The notes under the pieces: generated by a model
What the model was told of the DNA's origin: nothing
The model's input: the letters and a program-made list of their open reading frames with translations, nothing else
Database searches by the model: none
In this document: in pieces, positions 44,011-52,907 of the stretch
How positions within the stretch are numbered: position 1 is the stretch's first letter
Layout of the letters: each line of letters opens with the position of its first letter
Made by a program: the position numbers and the translations under genes
Origin: Lysobacterales bacterium
Lineage (GTDB): Bacteria > Pseudomonadota > Gammaproteobacteria > Xanthomonadales > SZUA-38
Assembly: GCA_028285525.1 (NCBI GenBank)
Contig: JANQOZ010000085.1
Location: 186,001-250,000 of the forward strand
Reading direction: 5' to 3'
DNA length: 64,000 bases

Positions 44011-46107
44011 CTAATCCACGATGCCGGCTTCGGCCAGAATTTCGCGGGCGGCATCAACTTCTTTGCGGGCCTCCGGCCGGTCGCCGGCAAGTTCCAGAAC
44101 CTTATAGATCAGATCCAGCGCCACAGGATCGCCCGGCTGCTTGATGAGTTCGAGCTCCGCCAGAGCCAGGGCGGTTTTCATCCAGGTTGGATGTTCCTCG
44201 CCGTGAACCTCGGTCATGCCGACCAGCGCCTCCCGCAGCAGCGCCATCGCCTCCTCGTTCTGGTCCCGTAGCTTCAGCATGGCCGCCAGATTGGCTCTGG
44301 TGCTAAGCGTGTAGTGGTTGCGTTCACCAAAAATCTCGCGCTGGATACTGAGGTTTTCCCGATACAGCGCCTCCGCCTCCCCGTGGCGCTCGAGTTGCCT
44401 TAATCCCATCGCCAGATTGTTGCGAGCGTGACTCGTGTCGGGCGCCTCGCGTCCAAGCACCTCGATGCGCACGTCGAGCGACCGACGTGCAAAGTCTGTG
44501 CCCCGCTCCAGTGACGGCACGTCCTTTTCCCGGATTCCCAGCGACAGGTACACGAAAGCCATGTTGTTGAGCATGGTCATCATCAGCGGATGAGTCGCAG
44601 GCAGGTTATCCGCGACGCGGCGATAGAGGTCTTCAAACTTTGGACCGAAGGTCTCGAGCTCCTCATAACGAGCCTGCGTCTCCAGCAGCTGGTTTTCCGC
44701 CGTAAGCGTGTCTTCGTGGACCGGCCCCAGCTCGCGGACGCGAAGCTCTAGAGCCCGCTTCAGCAGCGGCTCTCCGTCCCTCGGCTGTCCAAGCCCGGCG
44801 TAGGTATAGCCCAACGTTTCAAGCATGGTCGCCTCAAGGCTGGGCTGGTCGGCGAAGGTGCTCGACGCCTTCTCAGCAGCCTGCGCCAATAGGTCGACTA
44901 CCCTGACATCTCGCCCGCCGACCCGAGGATCAGCCGACCGCAGCGTTTCGACCAGAAAACTGTTCATGGCGGTTGAGCGCTGCGCCTCGAGCTCAGCTTC
45001 GGTGCGCGCCGCCTGCGCTGACAACATGGCGCGCGTGGATACCACCACCGCCACCGCCAACCCGACGACCAGCAGCAGGGCGGCTGCGGTCTCAAGCCGA
45101 TGACGCTGAACGAAGCGCCAGGCCGCGTGGGTCTTACTCGGCGGCCTCGCCGATACCGGATAACGAGACAGGTAGCGCTCCAGATCAGCCGCCAGCTCGC
45201 CGGTCGAGGCGTAGCGCGCGGACGGTTCTTCCTGCACGGCCTTCAGCACCACCCAGTCCAGATCACCCTCTAGCTGACCAAGGAGCGTATCAACCGCCGT
45301 GCTGCGCGCTTCCACCAGCGCCTCAACCTCTTCCTGATCCGCAGTGCGAATCCGGCTGCTGGGTGACTTCAGGGGATGGTCAGGCACCTCAGACCAGTTG
45401 TTGCGCGAGCGGCGCTCAAAAGGAAGGCGATCGGTCAGCAGTTCATAGAGGATCAGGCCCAGCGAGTAGACGTCGGTTCGGCTGTCCACGTCCTGCGGCT
45501 GCCGAATCTGCTCCGGGCTCATGTAGGCGGGCGTTCCGAGCAGCGCGCCCTCCATCGTGTGGTCGGCCTGGGCGTCAGCGATTTTTGCGATGCCAAAATC
45601 GATCACCTTGGGCACCGGCTGACCGTCCACCTCTGCCACCATTACGTTGCTGGGTTTCAGGTCACGATGCACCACCCCCTGCTGGTGGGCATAGCCGATG
45701 GCTCCGCAAAGCTCGATAAACAGTTCGATCCGCCGCCGGATCGGCAGTCGATGCTCGTTGCAGTACTTGAGCAGCGAGCTGCCGTCCAGGTACTCCATCA
45801 CCATGTAGGGAAAGCCGTCGGGGGTTTCGCCGGCGTCGAAAACCGTGGCGATGTTGGGGTGATTCAGCCTTGCCAGAGTCTGGCGTTCGGCCTGAAACCT
45901 CGCGAGCCGGCGCACGGAAGTGAGGTCAAGGCGGGTGACCTTGATGGCCACCTCGCGGCGGATGGGCTGCTCCTGCAGCGCCCGATAAACCGCACCCATG
46001 CCCCCCTCTCCAACCACTTCCAGCAGCTGGTAGGGACCGATTTCTGACAGCTTCTTGGAGATCGCCTGGCTGTGCTGTGCGTCCAGGGTTTCGGTTGCGT
46101 CGGTCAC
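44011..46107 (-). CDS. PknB-type serine/threonine protein kinase with C-terminal TPR region
   Basis: A 698-residue membrane protein. The Hanks-type kinase domain occupies residues ~25-300: VGEGGMGAVYRA (P-loop), VAIKV (Lys), VVHRDLKPSNVM (catalytic loop), VIDFGIAKI (DFG) and GTPAYMSPEQI (activation/P+1). A transmembrane helix lies near residues 335-355 (AAALLLVVGLAVAVVV), and the remaining ~340 residues are TPR-like with Asn-Leu-Ala repeats, expected on the periplasmic side. All catalytic residues are present. The start is GTG 46107. It converges with the FHA-cyclase gene, 36 bp apart, and is divergent from the small DUF6489-type gene. No PP2C phosphatase is directly adjacent, though a SpoIIE-type one lies 8 kb away. 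Confidence 0.93.
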   Translation of the reverse strand: MTDATETLDAQHSQAISKKLSEIGPYQLLEVVGEGGMGAVYRALQEQPIRREVAIKVTRLDLTSVRRLARFQAERQTLARLNHPNIATVFDAGETPDGFPYMVMEYLDGSSLLKYCNEHRLPIRRRIELFIELCGAIGYAHQQGVVHRDLKPSNVMVAEVDGQPVPKVIDFGIAKIADAQADHTMEGALLGTPAYMSPEQIRQPQDVDSRTDVYSLGLILYELLTDRLPFERRSRNNWSEVPDHPLKSPSSRIRTADQEEVEALVEARSTAVDTLLGQLEGDLDWVVLKAVQEEPSARYASTGELAADLERYLSRYPVSARPPSKTHAAWRFVQRHRLETAAALLLVVGLAVAVVVSTRAMLSAQAARTEAELEAQRSTAMNSFLVETLRSADPRVGGRDVRVVDLLAQAAEKASSTFADQPSLEATMLETLGYTYAGLGQPRDGEPLLKRALELRVRELGPVHEDTLTAENQLLETQARYEELETFGPKFEDLYRRVADNLPATHPLMMTMLNNMAFVYLSLGIREKDVPSLERGTDFARRSLDVRIEVLGREAPDTSHARNNLAMGLRQLERHGEAEALYRENLSIQREIFGERNHYTLSTRANLAAMLKLRDQNEEAMALLREALVGMTEVHGEEHPTWMKTALALAELELIKQPGDPVALDLIYKVLELAGDRPEARKEVDAAREILAEAGIVD

Positions 46108-46187
46108 GGTTCGCTCGGGACAAAAATCCAGTATACGACGAACTTGGTAAACTGAAGCGAAGCCGGACAGGGAAACAGGAAAGCCTC

Positions 46188-46436
46188 ATGAAAGTCACCA
46201 TCAATCTGGAATTGACGCCCAAAGAAGCCCGGGCCGCCATGGGGCTGCCGGACGTGGAACCCCTGCAGGAGAAGCTGATGGCTGAGATCTATGACCGGAT
46301 GAGCGAATCGGTCAGGGACATGAGCGACCCCGAAAAGCTGCTGAAGATGTACATGCCGCTGGGGACCCAGAGCATGGAGCAGTTTCAGAAGATGATGTCG
46401 ATGTTCACGCCGGGCGCCGCCGGTTCAAAAGACTGA
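46188..46436 (+). CDS. Small conserved protein, DUF6489-like
   Basis: An 82-residue hydrophilic protein beginning MKVTINLELTPKEARAAMGLPDV and ending in a Met-rich helix (LKMYMPLGTQSMEQFQKMMSMF). The TPKEARAAMGLPDVEPLQ pattern matches what I recall of the DUF6489 family, of unknown function. AGGAAA precedes ATG 46188 by 6-7 bases; longer in-frame starts would overlap the kinase gene's 5' end on the other strand. There is no signal peptide or cysteine. It is divergently arranged with the Ser/Thr kinase. Confidence 0.72.
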   Translation: MKVTINLELTPKEARAAMGLPDVEPLQEKLMAEIYDRMSESVRDMSDPEKLLKMYMPLGTQSMEQFQKMMSMFTPGAAGSKD

Positions 46437-46458
46437 ACGACCTCTTCAGCCGGCCTGC

Positions 46459-47133
46459 CTACTGATAGCGCGTCGGATCAGGAACACCAGCCGCGAGGAA
46501 GCCGGCGGCGCGAAGCCGGCAGGAGTCGCAGCGCCCGCAGGCCCGGCCCTTAGCATCGGGCTGGTAGCAGGAAATGGTGTCCGCGTAAGGAACATCCAGC
46601 TCAATGCCTCGGCGGATGATCGCCTCCTTGCTTAAATCCACCAGCGGTGTGCGAATGTGGGTCTGCTGGCCTTCCACCCCGGCTTTCGTGGCCAGGTTTG
46701 CCAGGTCTGCAAACGCCGCGATGAATTCCGGACGGCAGTCTGGGTAGCCCGAGTAGTCCACCGCGTTAACGCCGATAAATATGTCCTGTGCCTCCAGCAC
46801 CTCCGCCAGCCCGAGCGCCAGCGACAGCATGATGGTGTTTCTCGCGGGAACGTAGGTCACCGGGATACCTTCGGTGGGCGTTTCCGGGACCGCTATATCG
46901 TCCGTCAGCGCTGAGCCGCCGATTGCGCGAAGGTCCATCTTGACCACCCGATGGCTGGCGGCGCCCAGATGGTCAGCCAACTTCGCCGCCGCCTTGAGCT
47001 CAACCTCATGGCGCTGACCGTAGTCAATGCTGAGGGCGTGACAGTCAAAACCGTCAGCCCTCGCCATGGCGAGCACGGTTGCGGAATCCAGTCCACCCGA
47101 CAGCAGCACCACAGCTTTCCCCTGGTCGGTCAT
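46459..47133 (-). CDS. queC: 7-cyano-7-deazaguanine synthase
   Basis: A 224-residue ATP-dependent enzyme that converts 7-carboxy-7-deazaguanine to preQ0 for queuosine tRNA modification. The PP-loop [10 protein letters not shown] lies at the N-terminus, and the zinc site is formed by [24 protein letters not shown] cysteines near the C-terminus. [17 protein letters not shown] is also diagnostic. ATG 47133 overlaps the queE stop (ATGA); a longer frame starting at 47211 is discarded because it would lie inside queE. Last gene of the tol-pal-que operon. Confidence 0.96.
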   Translation of the reverse strand: MTDQGKAVVLLSGGLDSATVLAMARADGFDCHALSIDYGQRHEVELKAAAKLADHLGAASHRVVKMDLRAIGGSALTDDIAVPETPTEGIPVTYVPARNTIMLSLALGLAEVLEAQDIFIGVNAVDYSGYPDCRPEFIAAFADLANLATKAGVEGQQTHIRTPLVDLSKEAIIRRGIELDVPYADTISCYQPDAKGRACGRCDSCRLRAAGFLAAGVPDPTRYQ

Positions 47134-47840
47134 CGCCCCGGCTCGTCGCCCCACAGCAGCTTGTGCAGCTGCATCTGCAGCCTGACGTTGAGCTGATCGG
47201 CCAGAATCCACTCAGCTAGTTCGGTGACGTTCTGCTCGCCAAAGCTCGGCGACAGCAGTACCTCCAGACCCTCCGGCAGCGTGTGTGCCTTGAGAATGCT
47301 GCAGGCCCAGTCGTAGTCGCCGCGGTTGCAGATCACAAACTTCAGCTGGTCATGGGGGGTGAGCAGCTCCAGGTTGGACCAAAGGTTTCGGTGGCTTTCG
47401 CCCGAAGCCGGCGTTTTCAGGTCCAGCACCCTGCTCACGCGGGAGTCAACTGAACCGATATCCAGCGCTCCGCTGGTTTCTAAAGAGACGTCGTAGCCGG
47501 CATCGCAGAGCCGCTCGAGCAGTTCCACGCAGCGCTTCTGCGCCAGCGGTTCGCCGCCAGTGACGGTGACGTGGCCTGCGTTGTAGCTGGCCACCTCATC
47601 CAGGATTCGATCAAAGGTGTACCACTCGCCGCCGTGGAACGCATAGGCGGTGTCGCAATAGGTGCATCGCAGCGGGCATCCGGTGAGGCGGACGAACACC
47701 GTGGGTTTACCCATGGAGCGCGATTCGCCCTGAATCGAGTAGAAAATCTCGGTGAGCTTGAGCTGGTCGACGCGGGGCGCCGCACCAGGCTCGGTTGACG
47801 GCGCCGCGGGTACCACGGGTCCGTGAATGGACTGACTCAC
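47130..47840 (-). CDS. queE: 7-carboxy-7-deazaguanine synthase
   Basis: A 236-residue radical SAM enzyme of queuosine precursor synthesis, acting just before QueC. The cluster-binding CxxxCxxC is CPLRCTYC, preceded by [10 protein letters not shown] and followed by [10 protein letters not shown] and SLETSGA, all typical of QueE. The start is GTG 47840 with GGAG 6 bases upstream. The N-terminal ~25 residues are a low-homology Pro/Ala-rich leader. It begins 12 bp after cpoB and overlaps queC by 4 bp; the tol-pal/queE-queC linkage is common in Gammaproteobacteria. Confidence 0.95.
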   Translation of the reverse strand: MSQSIHGPVVPAAPSTEPGAAPRVDQLKLTEIFYSIQGESRSMGKPTVFVRLTGCPLRCTYCDTAYAFHGGEWYTFDRILDEVASYNAGHVTVTGGEPLAQKRCVELLERLCDAGYDVSLETSGALDIGSVDSRVSRVLDLKTPASGESHRNLWSNLELLTPHDQLKFVICNRGDYDWACSILKAHTLPEGLEVLLSPSFGEQNVTELAEWILADQLNVRLQMQLHKLLWGDEPGR

Positions 47841-47852
47841 ATCACGCTCCGG

Positions 47853-48821
47853 TCAGCGGATGTGCCCTTCGATACGCATCGTGCGCAGCCGGTTTTCGGC
47901 CAGCCTGGCCACCGTCGTGTTGGGGAACTGCTGCAGCACCTGATTCAAGGTGCGCTCGGCTTCATCCCACTGCTTGAGCTCGTAGTGCGTGAAGGCAAGT
48001 TTCAGCGTTGCGTCCTGAGCTTTGCTGCTGCCCGGGAAGCGCGCGATCAGACCCTGGAACGCCTCTAGAGCAATCCGGTAATTCCCGGTGACGTAATACG
48101 ATTCCGCCAGCCAGTATTGAGCGTTGTCGGCGTATTCGCCGTCGGGGAATGCGTTCAGAAACTCGTCGAAGCGGCGAGCCGACTCGGCGTAGCGTCCCTG
48201 CTTGAGCGCGTCGAACGCCACGTCGTAAGCGGCTTTCTCAGCAGCGGGGTCAACCACGGACGACACAGCCTGGTTGGGGTCTTCGCCAAGACCAGTCGTC
48301 TGCAGTCCCGCATCAATCGGGGGCCGGACCTCCGGTCGGTCCTGCGGAATCGACTGAACCGTGGAGCCCGGGCGGGTCACCGGTGCCGGGTTGGCCGCCG
48401 TGCTCGCAACCGTGTCACCGTTGCCCACGACGGTTGTCGGCACGGGCTCAAAGCTGCGCACGGTACCGCCGGCCACCGACGGGTCGGCGCCAATCGGGCT
48501 TCGGCTCACCTCACTCAGGCGACGGTCCAGGTCGAGGTACTGGTCCTGCTGCTGCGTCTTGAGCTGATCCAGATCAAATGACTGGTTCTCCACCATGCCC
48601 CGCAGCGCCTGGACCTCACGCTGCAGGTCGTCGATCCGCAGCAGCAGCTCGGATAACGTTCGCTGGGTTTCCTGGTTGCCGGCGCTGGCGGCCTGCTGTT
48701 CCAGTCGCGCGACGCGTTCAGACAGCGTTTCGCGGGGCCGCTGGGCTGCAGCGGGCTGCAGAAACACGACGGCAGCCAAAGCGGCTGCCGTCAGAGGAAC
48801 AATTTTGGATCGTCCGGTCAT
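47853..48821 (-). CDS. cpoB: Tol-Pal system/cell division coordinator CpoB (YbgF)
   Basis: A 322-residue periplasmic protein. A signal peptide (residues ~1-27) ends AAAQ. The next ~70 residues form a coiled coil (SERVARLEQQAASAGNQETQRTLSELLLRIDDLQREV) that trimerises in CpoB. A long Pro/Thr/Val linker follows, and the C-terminal ~125 residues hold TPR repeats (AYDVAFDALKQGRYAESARRFDEFLNAFPDGEYADNAQYW). CpoB couples outer-membrane constriction by Tol-Pal to PBP1B activity. The ATG overlaps the pal stop by 4 bp (ATGA), which favours ATG 48821 over a longer frame. Confidence 0.95.
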   Translation of the reverse strand: MTGRSKIVPLTAAALAAVVFLQPAAAQRPRETLSERVARLEQQAASAGNQETQRTLSELLLRIDDLQREVQALRGMVENQSFDLDQLKTQQQDQYLDLDRRLSEVSRSPIGADPSVAGGTVRSFEPVPTTVVGNGDTVASTAANPAPVTRPGSTVQSIPQDRPEVRPPIDAGLQTTGLGEDPNQAVSSVVDPAAEKAAYDVAFDALKQGRYAESARRFDEFLNAFPDGEYADNAQYWLAESYYVTGNYRIALEAFQGLIARFPGSSKAQDATLKLAFTHYELKQWDEAERTLNQVLQQFPNTTVARLAENRLRTMRIEGHIR

Positions 48822-49354
48822 TGCTGCGAGGTGTAAACAATCTCCACGCGGCGATTTTGACTCCAGCATCGCTCCTGGCTGCAGTTGTTGGCCGGACGCT
48901 CTTCGCCGTAAGAGACTACAGAAAGCTGCGAGGCGCTGGCGCCCTGAGCGTCGATCAGGTCGGATACCGCGTTACCGCGGCGCTCGCCCAGACCCAGGTT
49001 GTACTCGCGGGTACCGCGCTCGTCGGCGTGGCCTTCCAGGGTGATGCGAGCTCCACCGTTGGCGCCCAGGTACGTGGCGTGGGCGGCGATGATGTCGCGG
49101 TACTCAGGCTTGATGCGCGCCTGGTCAAAATCGAAGTAGACGACGCGGCGGGACAGCAGGCTGTCGCCCCGATCCAGGTTTCGAGGATCGGTATAGTCCG
49201 TCGGATCCACCGCAGTCACCGTCGGTTCAGCGGGCCGGGTCGGCTTCGCTTCCATCGGCTCGGCAGGCTCCACGGGCGCAGGATCTTTGCTGGCACATGC
49301 TGCCAGAACAAAACAGGCCGTCACCAGCATGGTGAAACGGGTCAGATTCTTCAT
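48818..49354 (-). CDS. pal: Peptidoglycan-associated lipoprotein Pal
   Basis: A 178-residue outer-membrane lipoprotein with lipobox LAAC, a Pro/Glu-rich tether, and a C-terminal OmpA-like domain: VVYFDFDQARIKPEYRDIIAAHATYL and LEGHADERGTREYNLGLGERRGNAV contain the Asp and Arg that bind diaminopimelate of peptidoglycan. An additional Cys pair (NNCSQERCW) near the C-terminus is common in this lineage. It lies 31 bp after tolB. Pal is the outer-membrane anchor of the Tol complex. Confidence 0.97.
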   Translation of the reverse strand: MKNLTRFTMLVTACFVLAACASKDPAPVEPAEPMEAKPTRPAEPTVTAVDPTDYTDPRNLDRGDSLLSRRVVYFDFDQARIKPEYRDIIAAHATYLGANGGARITLEGHADERGTREYNLGLGERRGNAVSDLIDAQGASASQLSVVSYGEERPANNCSQERCWSQNRRVEIVYTSQQ

Positions 49355-49385
49355 CGTCTAACTCCCAATTACGATTGTTGGCGCG

Positions 49386-50705
49386 TTACTGTCTTATGGG
49401 CGACCACGCCGGCTCTCGGATGTCGCCGTCCGCAAAAATCAGCTGATGCGCGGTTTGTCCCGCCGCCGCAGCACCATAGATCGGCACCGCGGATAATACA
49501 CCCTGCGTGCCACGTCTTGAAGCATACAGCACCATCCGTCCGTTTGGCGCAAAGCTGGGTGATTCGTCCAGCGGACCGTCCGAAATGGTCCTTAAGATGT
49601 TTCGTTCCGTATCCAGCAACGCAATCTTATAGTTATTGTCGTTACCGTGCACCAGCACCAGCTGGCTGCTGTCGGGCGACATTGAGGCGCGCGCGTTGTA
49701 TTCACCCTGACGCGTGATGCGCTCCGCCTCTGCACCCGACCGTGGCTCGACCCGGTAGATCTGCGGCCGGCCTCCGCGGTCGGAGGTGAAATACACGTAT
49801 CGCCCGTCCGGACTCCAGGCCGGCTCGGTATCGATGCCAAAATGCCGGGTTAACTGTACCGTGCGTCGCGTGGCCAGATCCATGACGTAGATCTCAAGAT
49901 TCCCGCTTCTGGACAACGCCAGCGCCAGCTTCTTGCCGTCGGGAGAAAACGCCGGGGCCCCGTTGATCCCCTTGAAGCTCGCGACCAGCTGGCGCTGCCC
50001 GGAGGCCAGCTCCTGCGTATAGATCGACGAGTTGCCCTTTTCGAAGGAGACGTAGGCCACGGAGCGGCCGTCGGGTGCCCAGGCCGGCGACAGCAGCGGT
50101 TCTTTCGAACGCACTACCGGCTGAGGGCCGTAGCCATCCGCGTCAGCAACCATCAGAGAAAACTCGGTGTTGTCACCCTCTCCGCTGCGGGTCACGTACA
50201 CCAGCCGGGTGCGGAAAAAGCCGGGCACGTCCAGCAGCGCTTCATAGACCGTGTCGGCAATGTGGTGCGCGGTGTACCGCATGCCGCCGGCACGTGAGGA
50301 AAACTCCAGACTCAGCAGCGCGTCGCCGGTGGTGACGTTCAGCAGGTGCATGCGGATGCCGTAGCCCAGCGTGTCGCTGCCCGTCACCTCGCCGATTACC
50401 AGATAGTCCACGTTCAGCCGGCGCCAGGTGCCGTAGTTGACGTCGCTGGGGCGGCTGGGTCGCTCGATCATGTCGGCCATGGGCAGCGTGCGGAACTGCC
50501 CGCTGCGCGACAGGTCGTCGGTCACCACCTTGGTCACGTCCACCTCACGAAGGGCGGTCTCCGCACTCCAGGCAAAAGGCACCACGGCGATCGGCACGGC
50601 CGCCTCGCCCGACGGCGTGATGACAATGACCACATCGTCCTGCGCGAGCGCCACGCTGCTGAACATGCAAAAAGCCGCACACGCGTGCTTAAAGAAATTT
50701 CGCAT
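49386..50705 (-). CDS. tolB: Tol-Pal system beta-propeller protein TolB
   Basis: A 439-residue periplasmic protein. The signal peptide ends SVALAQ. An N-terminal domain (IAVVPF, VTKVVTDDLSRSGQFRTL) is followed by a six-bladed propeller with repeated SPDG/APDGR turns (ALSRSGNLEIYVMD, AWSPDGRYVYFTSDRGGRPQIY), all typical of TolB, which binds Pal and the TolA/TolQR motor. ATG 50705 is one base after the tolA stop, which decides against the longer frame starting at 50726. Confidence 0.97.
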   Translation of the reverse strand: MRNFFKHACAAFCMFSSVALAQDDVVIVITPSGEAAVPIAVVPFAWSAETALREVDVTKVVTDDLSRSGQFRTLPMADMIERPSRPSDVNYGTWRRLNVDYLVIGEVTGSDTLGYGIRMHLLNVTTGDALLSLEFSSRAGGMRYTAHHIADTVYEALLDVPGFFRTRLVYVTRSGEGDNTEFSLMVADADGYGPQPVVRSKEPLLSPAWAPDGRSVAYVSFEKGNSSIYTQELASGQRQLVASFKGINGAPAFSPDGKKLALALSRSGNLEIYVMDLATRRTVQLTRHFGIDTEPAWSPDGRYVYFTSDRGGRPQIYRVEPRSGAEAERITRQGEYNARASMSPDSSQLVLVHGNDNNYKIALLDTERNILRTISDGPLDESPSFAPNGRMVLYASRRGTQGVLSAVPIYGAAAAGQTAHQLIFADGDIREPAWSPIRQ

Positions 50706-50706
50706 C

Positions 50707-51567
50707 CTAATCCACCACAAATTCAAAAGTCAGTTGGCGCCGGAACACCCGCTCGAAGCCCTGATAGGGCAACGGCTCGGAGCGCAGCACGGCGTCGACG
50801 ATCGAGCGTTTGGTCACCTCATCGACGTTGCAGCCGGGCGCAACGGTCGCGCTGATCACGTCGCCGCCCGGGAGCTGGCTGACGTTCACCCGGCACCGCT
50901 CACCCGACCTTGCCGTCGGCGGCTTGCGCCAGTTCTGCCGGACCAGCGCCGCGATCAGGGCGACCCACTCTTCCATCTTGGTCATGTCCTGCTGGGCCTG
51001 ACGCTGCTGGTTCTCAAGGTCGAGGAGCTGCTGGCGTCGGGCTTCCTCGATCGCCTTTTCCCGAGCCTGGGCATCCGCTTCGCGCTGCGCCTGGATTGCC
51101 GCCAGGTCGCGCTGCTGCTTTTCGCGTTCTGCCGCCAGCTTTTCCCGCTCGGCCTTGAGCGCCGCCTGCTTGCGCGCCAGGGCCTCGTTGCGCTCGCGTT
51201 CCTGGGCCATGCGCTGCTGTCGAAGATCGTCCGCGCGCTGCCTCTCGGCCTGCTGTTGACGCACCTTTTCCTGCTCAGCGCGTTTACGCTCGGCCTCAGC
51301 CTGCGCCTCAGCCTGGCGGGCCTGCTCCTGGCGCCGGCGTTCGGCCGCCTGGTCGCGCAGCTTCTGCTGGGCGGCCTCCTTGCGTTGTACCTGCGCTTCG
51401 CGCATGGCGCTGGTATCGACCACCACCGCCTGGATCGCATTCGGGAACTTGGGCTCGATGGTTTCGGAGGTCCAGCGAAGTCCGAAAACCAGGATTATGC
51501 CGATCACGCCGTGCAGCAGCAGCGACTGGGCTGCGGCTGAACCGTCGTGGATCAACGCTGTGCTCAA
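50707..51567 (-). CDS. tolA: Tol-Pal system protein TolA
   Basis: A 286-residue inner-membrane-anchored periplasmic rod. One TM helix (about residues 14-31), a very long Lys/Arg/Glu/Ala/Gln coiled coil (about 57-195) and a C-terminal domain (about 196-286; VNVSQLPGGDVISATVAPGCN) follow the TolA plan. TolA transmits proton-motive-force energy from TolQR to TolB-Pal. The start is TTG 51567: its first bases form TTGA with the tolR stop, and GGAGG stands 7 bases upstream, so the unusual start codon is well supported. Confidence 0.95.
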   Translation of the reverse strand: MSTALIHDGSAAAQSLLLHGVIGIILVFGLRWTSETIEPKFPNAIQAVVVDTSAMREAQVQRKEAAQQKLRDQAAERRRQEQARQAEAQAEAERKRAEQEKVRQQQAERQRADDLRQQRMAQERERNEALARKQAALKAEREKLAAEREKQQRDLAAIQAQREADAQAREKAIEEARRQQLLDLENQQRQAQQDMTKMEEWVALIAALVRQNWRKPPTARSGERCRVNVSQLPGGDVISATVAPGCNVDEVTKRSIVDAVLRSEPLPYQGFERVFRRQLTFEFVVD

Positions 51568-51986
51568 GGCTCAACCTCCAGCGGGTCGGACATCAGGCCA
51601 ACCTTCGGCACGCCGGCCTTTTGCAGCGAGACCATGGCTTCGTAGACGCGTCCGTAGGGAACCGACTGGTCGCCGCCGATCAGCACCGAGATGTTCGGAT
51701 TGTTGCGCACGAAGGCTGACACCTTGGTGATCAGCGTTTCGCTGTCGATCAGCTCGACCACCCCGTCGAGCGACAGGTAGAAATCTCCGTTGGCCATGAC
51801 GTTTACCACGACCGGCTCGTCACTCTGCTGCTCCATCGGCGCGGCGTCCGCTTCCGGCAGCTCGATCTCGACGCCAAGCTGCAGCAGCGGCGCGGTGATC
51901 ATAAAAATGATGAGCAGGACCAGCATCACGTCGATATACGGCACGACATTGATCTCCGCCATTTGCTTGCGCTTGCCGCGGGGCAT
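51564..51986 (-). CDS. tolR: Tol-Pal system protein TolR
   Basis: A 140-residue ExbD/TolR-family protein: one N-terminal TM helix containing the proton-channel Asp (INVVPYIDVMLVLLIIFMITAP) and a periplasmic domain ending RVYEAMVSLQKAGVPKVGLMS. With TolQ it forms the proton-driven motor for TolA. Its ATG overlaps the tolQ stop (TGATG), and its stop overlaps the tolA TTG. Confidence 0.97.
   Translation of the reverse strand: MPRGKRKQMAEINVVPYIDVMLVLLIIFMITAPLLQLGVEIELPEADAAPMEQQSDEPVVVNVMANGDFYLSLDGVVELIDSETLITKVSAFVRNNPNISVLIGGDQSVPYGRVYEAMVSLQKAGVPKVGLMSDPLEVEP
51575..51579 (-). promoter_or_regulatory. Ribosome-binding site that fixes the TTG start of tolA
   Basis: GGAGG on the minus strand, 7 bases before TTG 51567, lies within the last codons of tolR. 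Together with the TTGA start/stop overlap it supports a TTG start and translational coupling of tolR and tolA. Confidence 0.75.
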
Positions 51987-52660
51987 CAGTCTTCCATGTC
52001 CGCCTGTCGGTGAAGGATGGTGGAGAATTCTTCTTTAAAGGTGTCGTAGCGGCCCTCGAGGCGCTCCACTTCGCTGGAGTACTTGTTGTAGGCGACGACC
52101 GCGGGAATTGCGGCGAACAGCCCCATGGCGGTGGCGATCAGCGCCTCAGAAATCCCGGGTGCCACCATGGCGATGGTCGCCTGATTAACGTTCGACAGGG
52201 CGTTGAAGGAAATCATGATCCCCCAAACGGTGCCAAACAGCCCCACGTATGGACTGGTGCTGCCGACGGTGGCGAGAAAGCTGAGGTGGTTTTCGAGGTG
52301 GTCGAGCTCCCGGTTTAGCGCCACCCGCATCGCTCGCTCAGCGCTCTCCAGCACCCGTCCGCTGGTGCGCTTACTTTGGCGGGTGCGGGCGAACTCTCGA
52401 AAACCCGCCTCAAAGATCGACTCCAGCCCCGCCACGCGATTCCGCTCAGCGCTGATTTCCCGAAACAGGGCCGCCAGGTCGACGCCGGACCAGAAGCGCT
52501 CCTCGAAGTCATCCGCATCGCGGCGGGCGGTGGCAATCACCTTGCGCTTACCGAAGATTATCCACCAGGAAGAAAAGGACGCCAGCAGCAGGATCAGCAT
52601 CACCAGCTGCACGGGGATACTGGCCTGGAGGATCAGCTCCAGCGGATTGAAGTTACCCAT
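51986..52660 (-). CDS. tolQ: Tol-Pal system proton-channel protein TolQ
   Basis: A 224-residue MotA/TolQ/ExbB-family protein with three TM helices: residues ~17-37, ~130-152 (STSPYVGLFGTVWGIMISF) and ~165-190 (PGISEALIATAMGLFAAIPAV). These segments carry the family's small-residue and Thr channel positions. It is the first gene of the tolQ-tolR-tolA-tolB-pal-cpoB-queE-queC operon. The usual upstream partner ybgC is missing here and lies 5.5 kb away on the same strand. Confidence 0.97.
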   Translation of the reverse strand: MGNFNPLELILQASIPVQLVMLILLLASFSSWWIIFGKRKVIATARRDADDFEERFWSGVDLAALFREISAERNRVAGLESIFEAGFREFARTRQSKRTSGRVLESAERAMRVALNRELDHLENHLSFLATVGSTSPYVGLFGTVWGIMISFNALSNVNQATIAMVAPGISEALIATAMGLFAAIPAVVAYNKYSSEVERLEGRYDTFKEEFSTILHRQADMED

Positions 52661-52907
52661 GGGCCTTCAGACCTCGGGAACGGGAAAAATATGCATTGCG
52701 CTTCATTATTCGGCTGTTCATGGCAATTTAGGGGCAAAATCAGGGCGAATTATGACAGGGATTGCCCGCTCCCGCGCAACAAACTGCCTCCGTCACAAGC
52801 CGGTCAGCAGGCCGTCAGGATTGCGTTGAGACTCAAGGAGCGGCAGCGGCAAAGCTTACGTGGAATCCGGCGGGATTGGCCCGCCGAGCCGCCTGGAGGC
52901 TGCCGTC

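Noticed and set aside
43982..44013. 7-bp inverted repeat (TAGGCCG/CGGCCTA) between the convergent FHA-cyclase and kinase genes
   Set aside because: The 18-base loop and lack of a T-tract make it a weak terminator candidate; it may be chance in GC-rich DNA.
48578..49717. 379-codon plus-strand frame opposite cpoB, pal and tolB
   Set aside because: It is antisense to three conserved genes; its composition is that of a shadow frame.
50437..51540. 367-codon hydrophobic plus-strand frame opposite tolA and tolB
   Set aside because: The Leu/Ala-rich sequence is the reverse reading of the Lys/Glu/Gln-rich TolA coiled coil, not a membrane protein.
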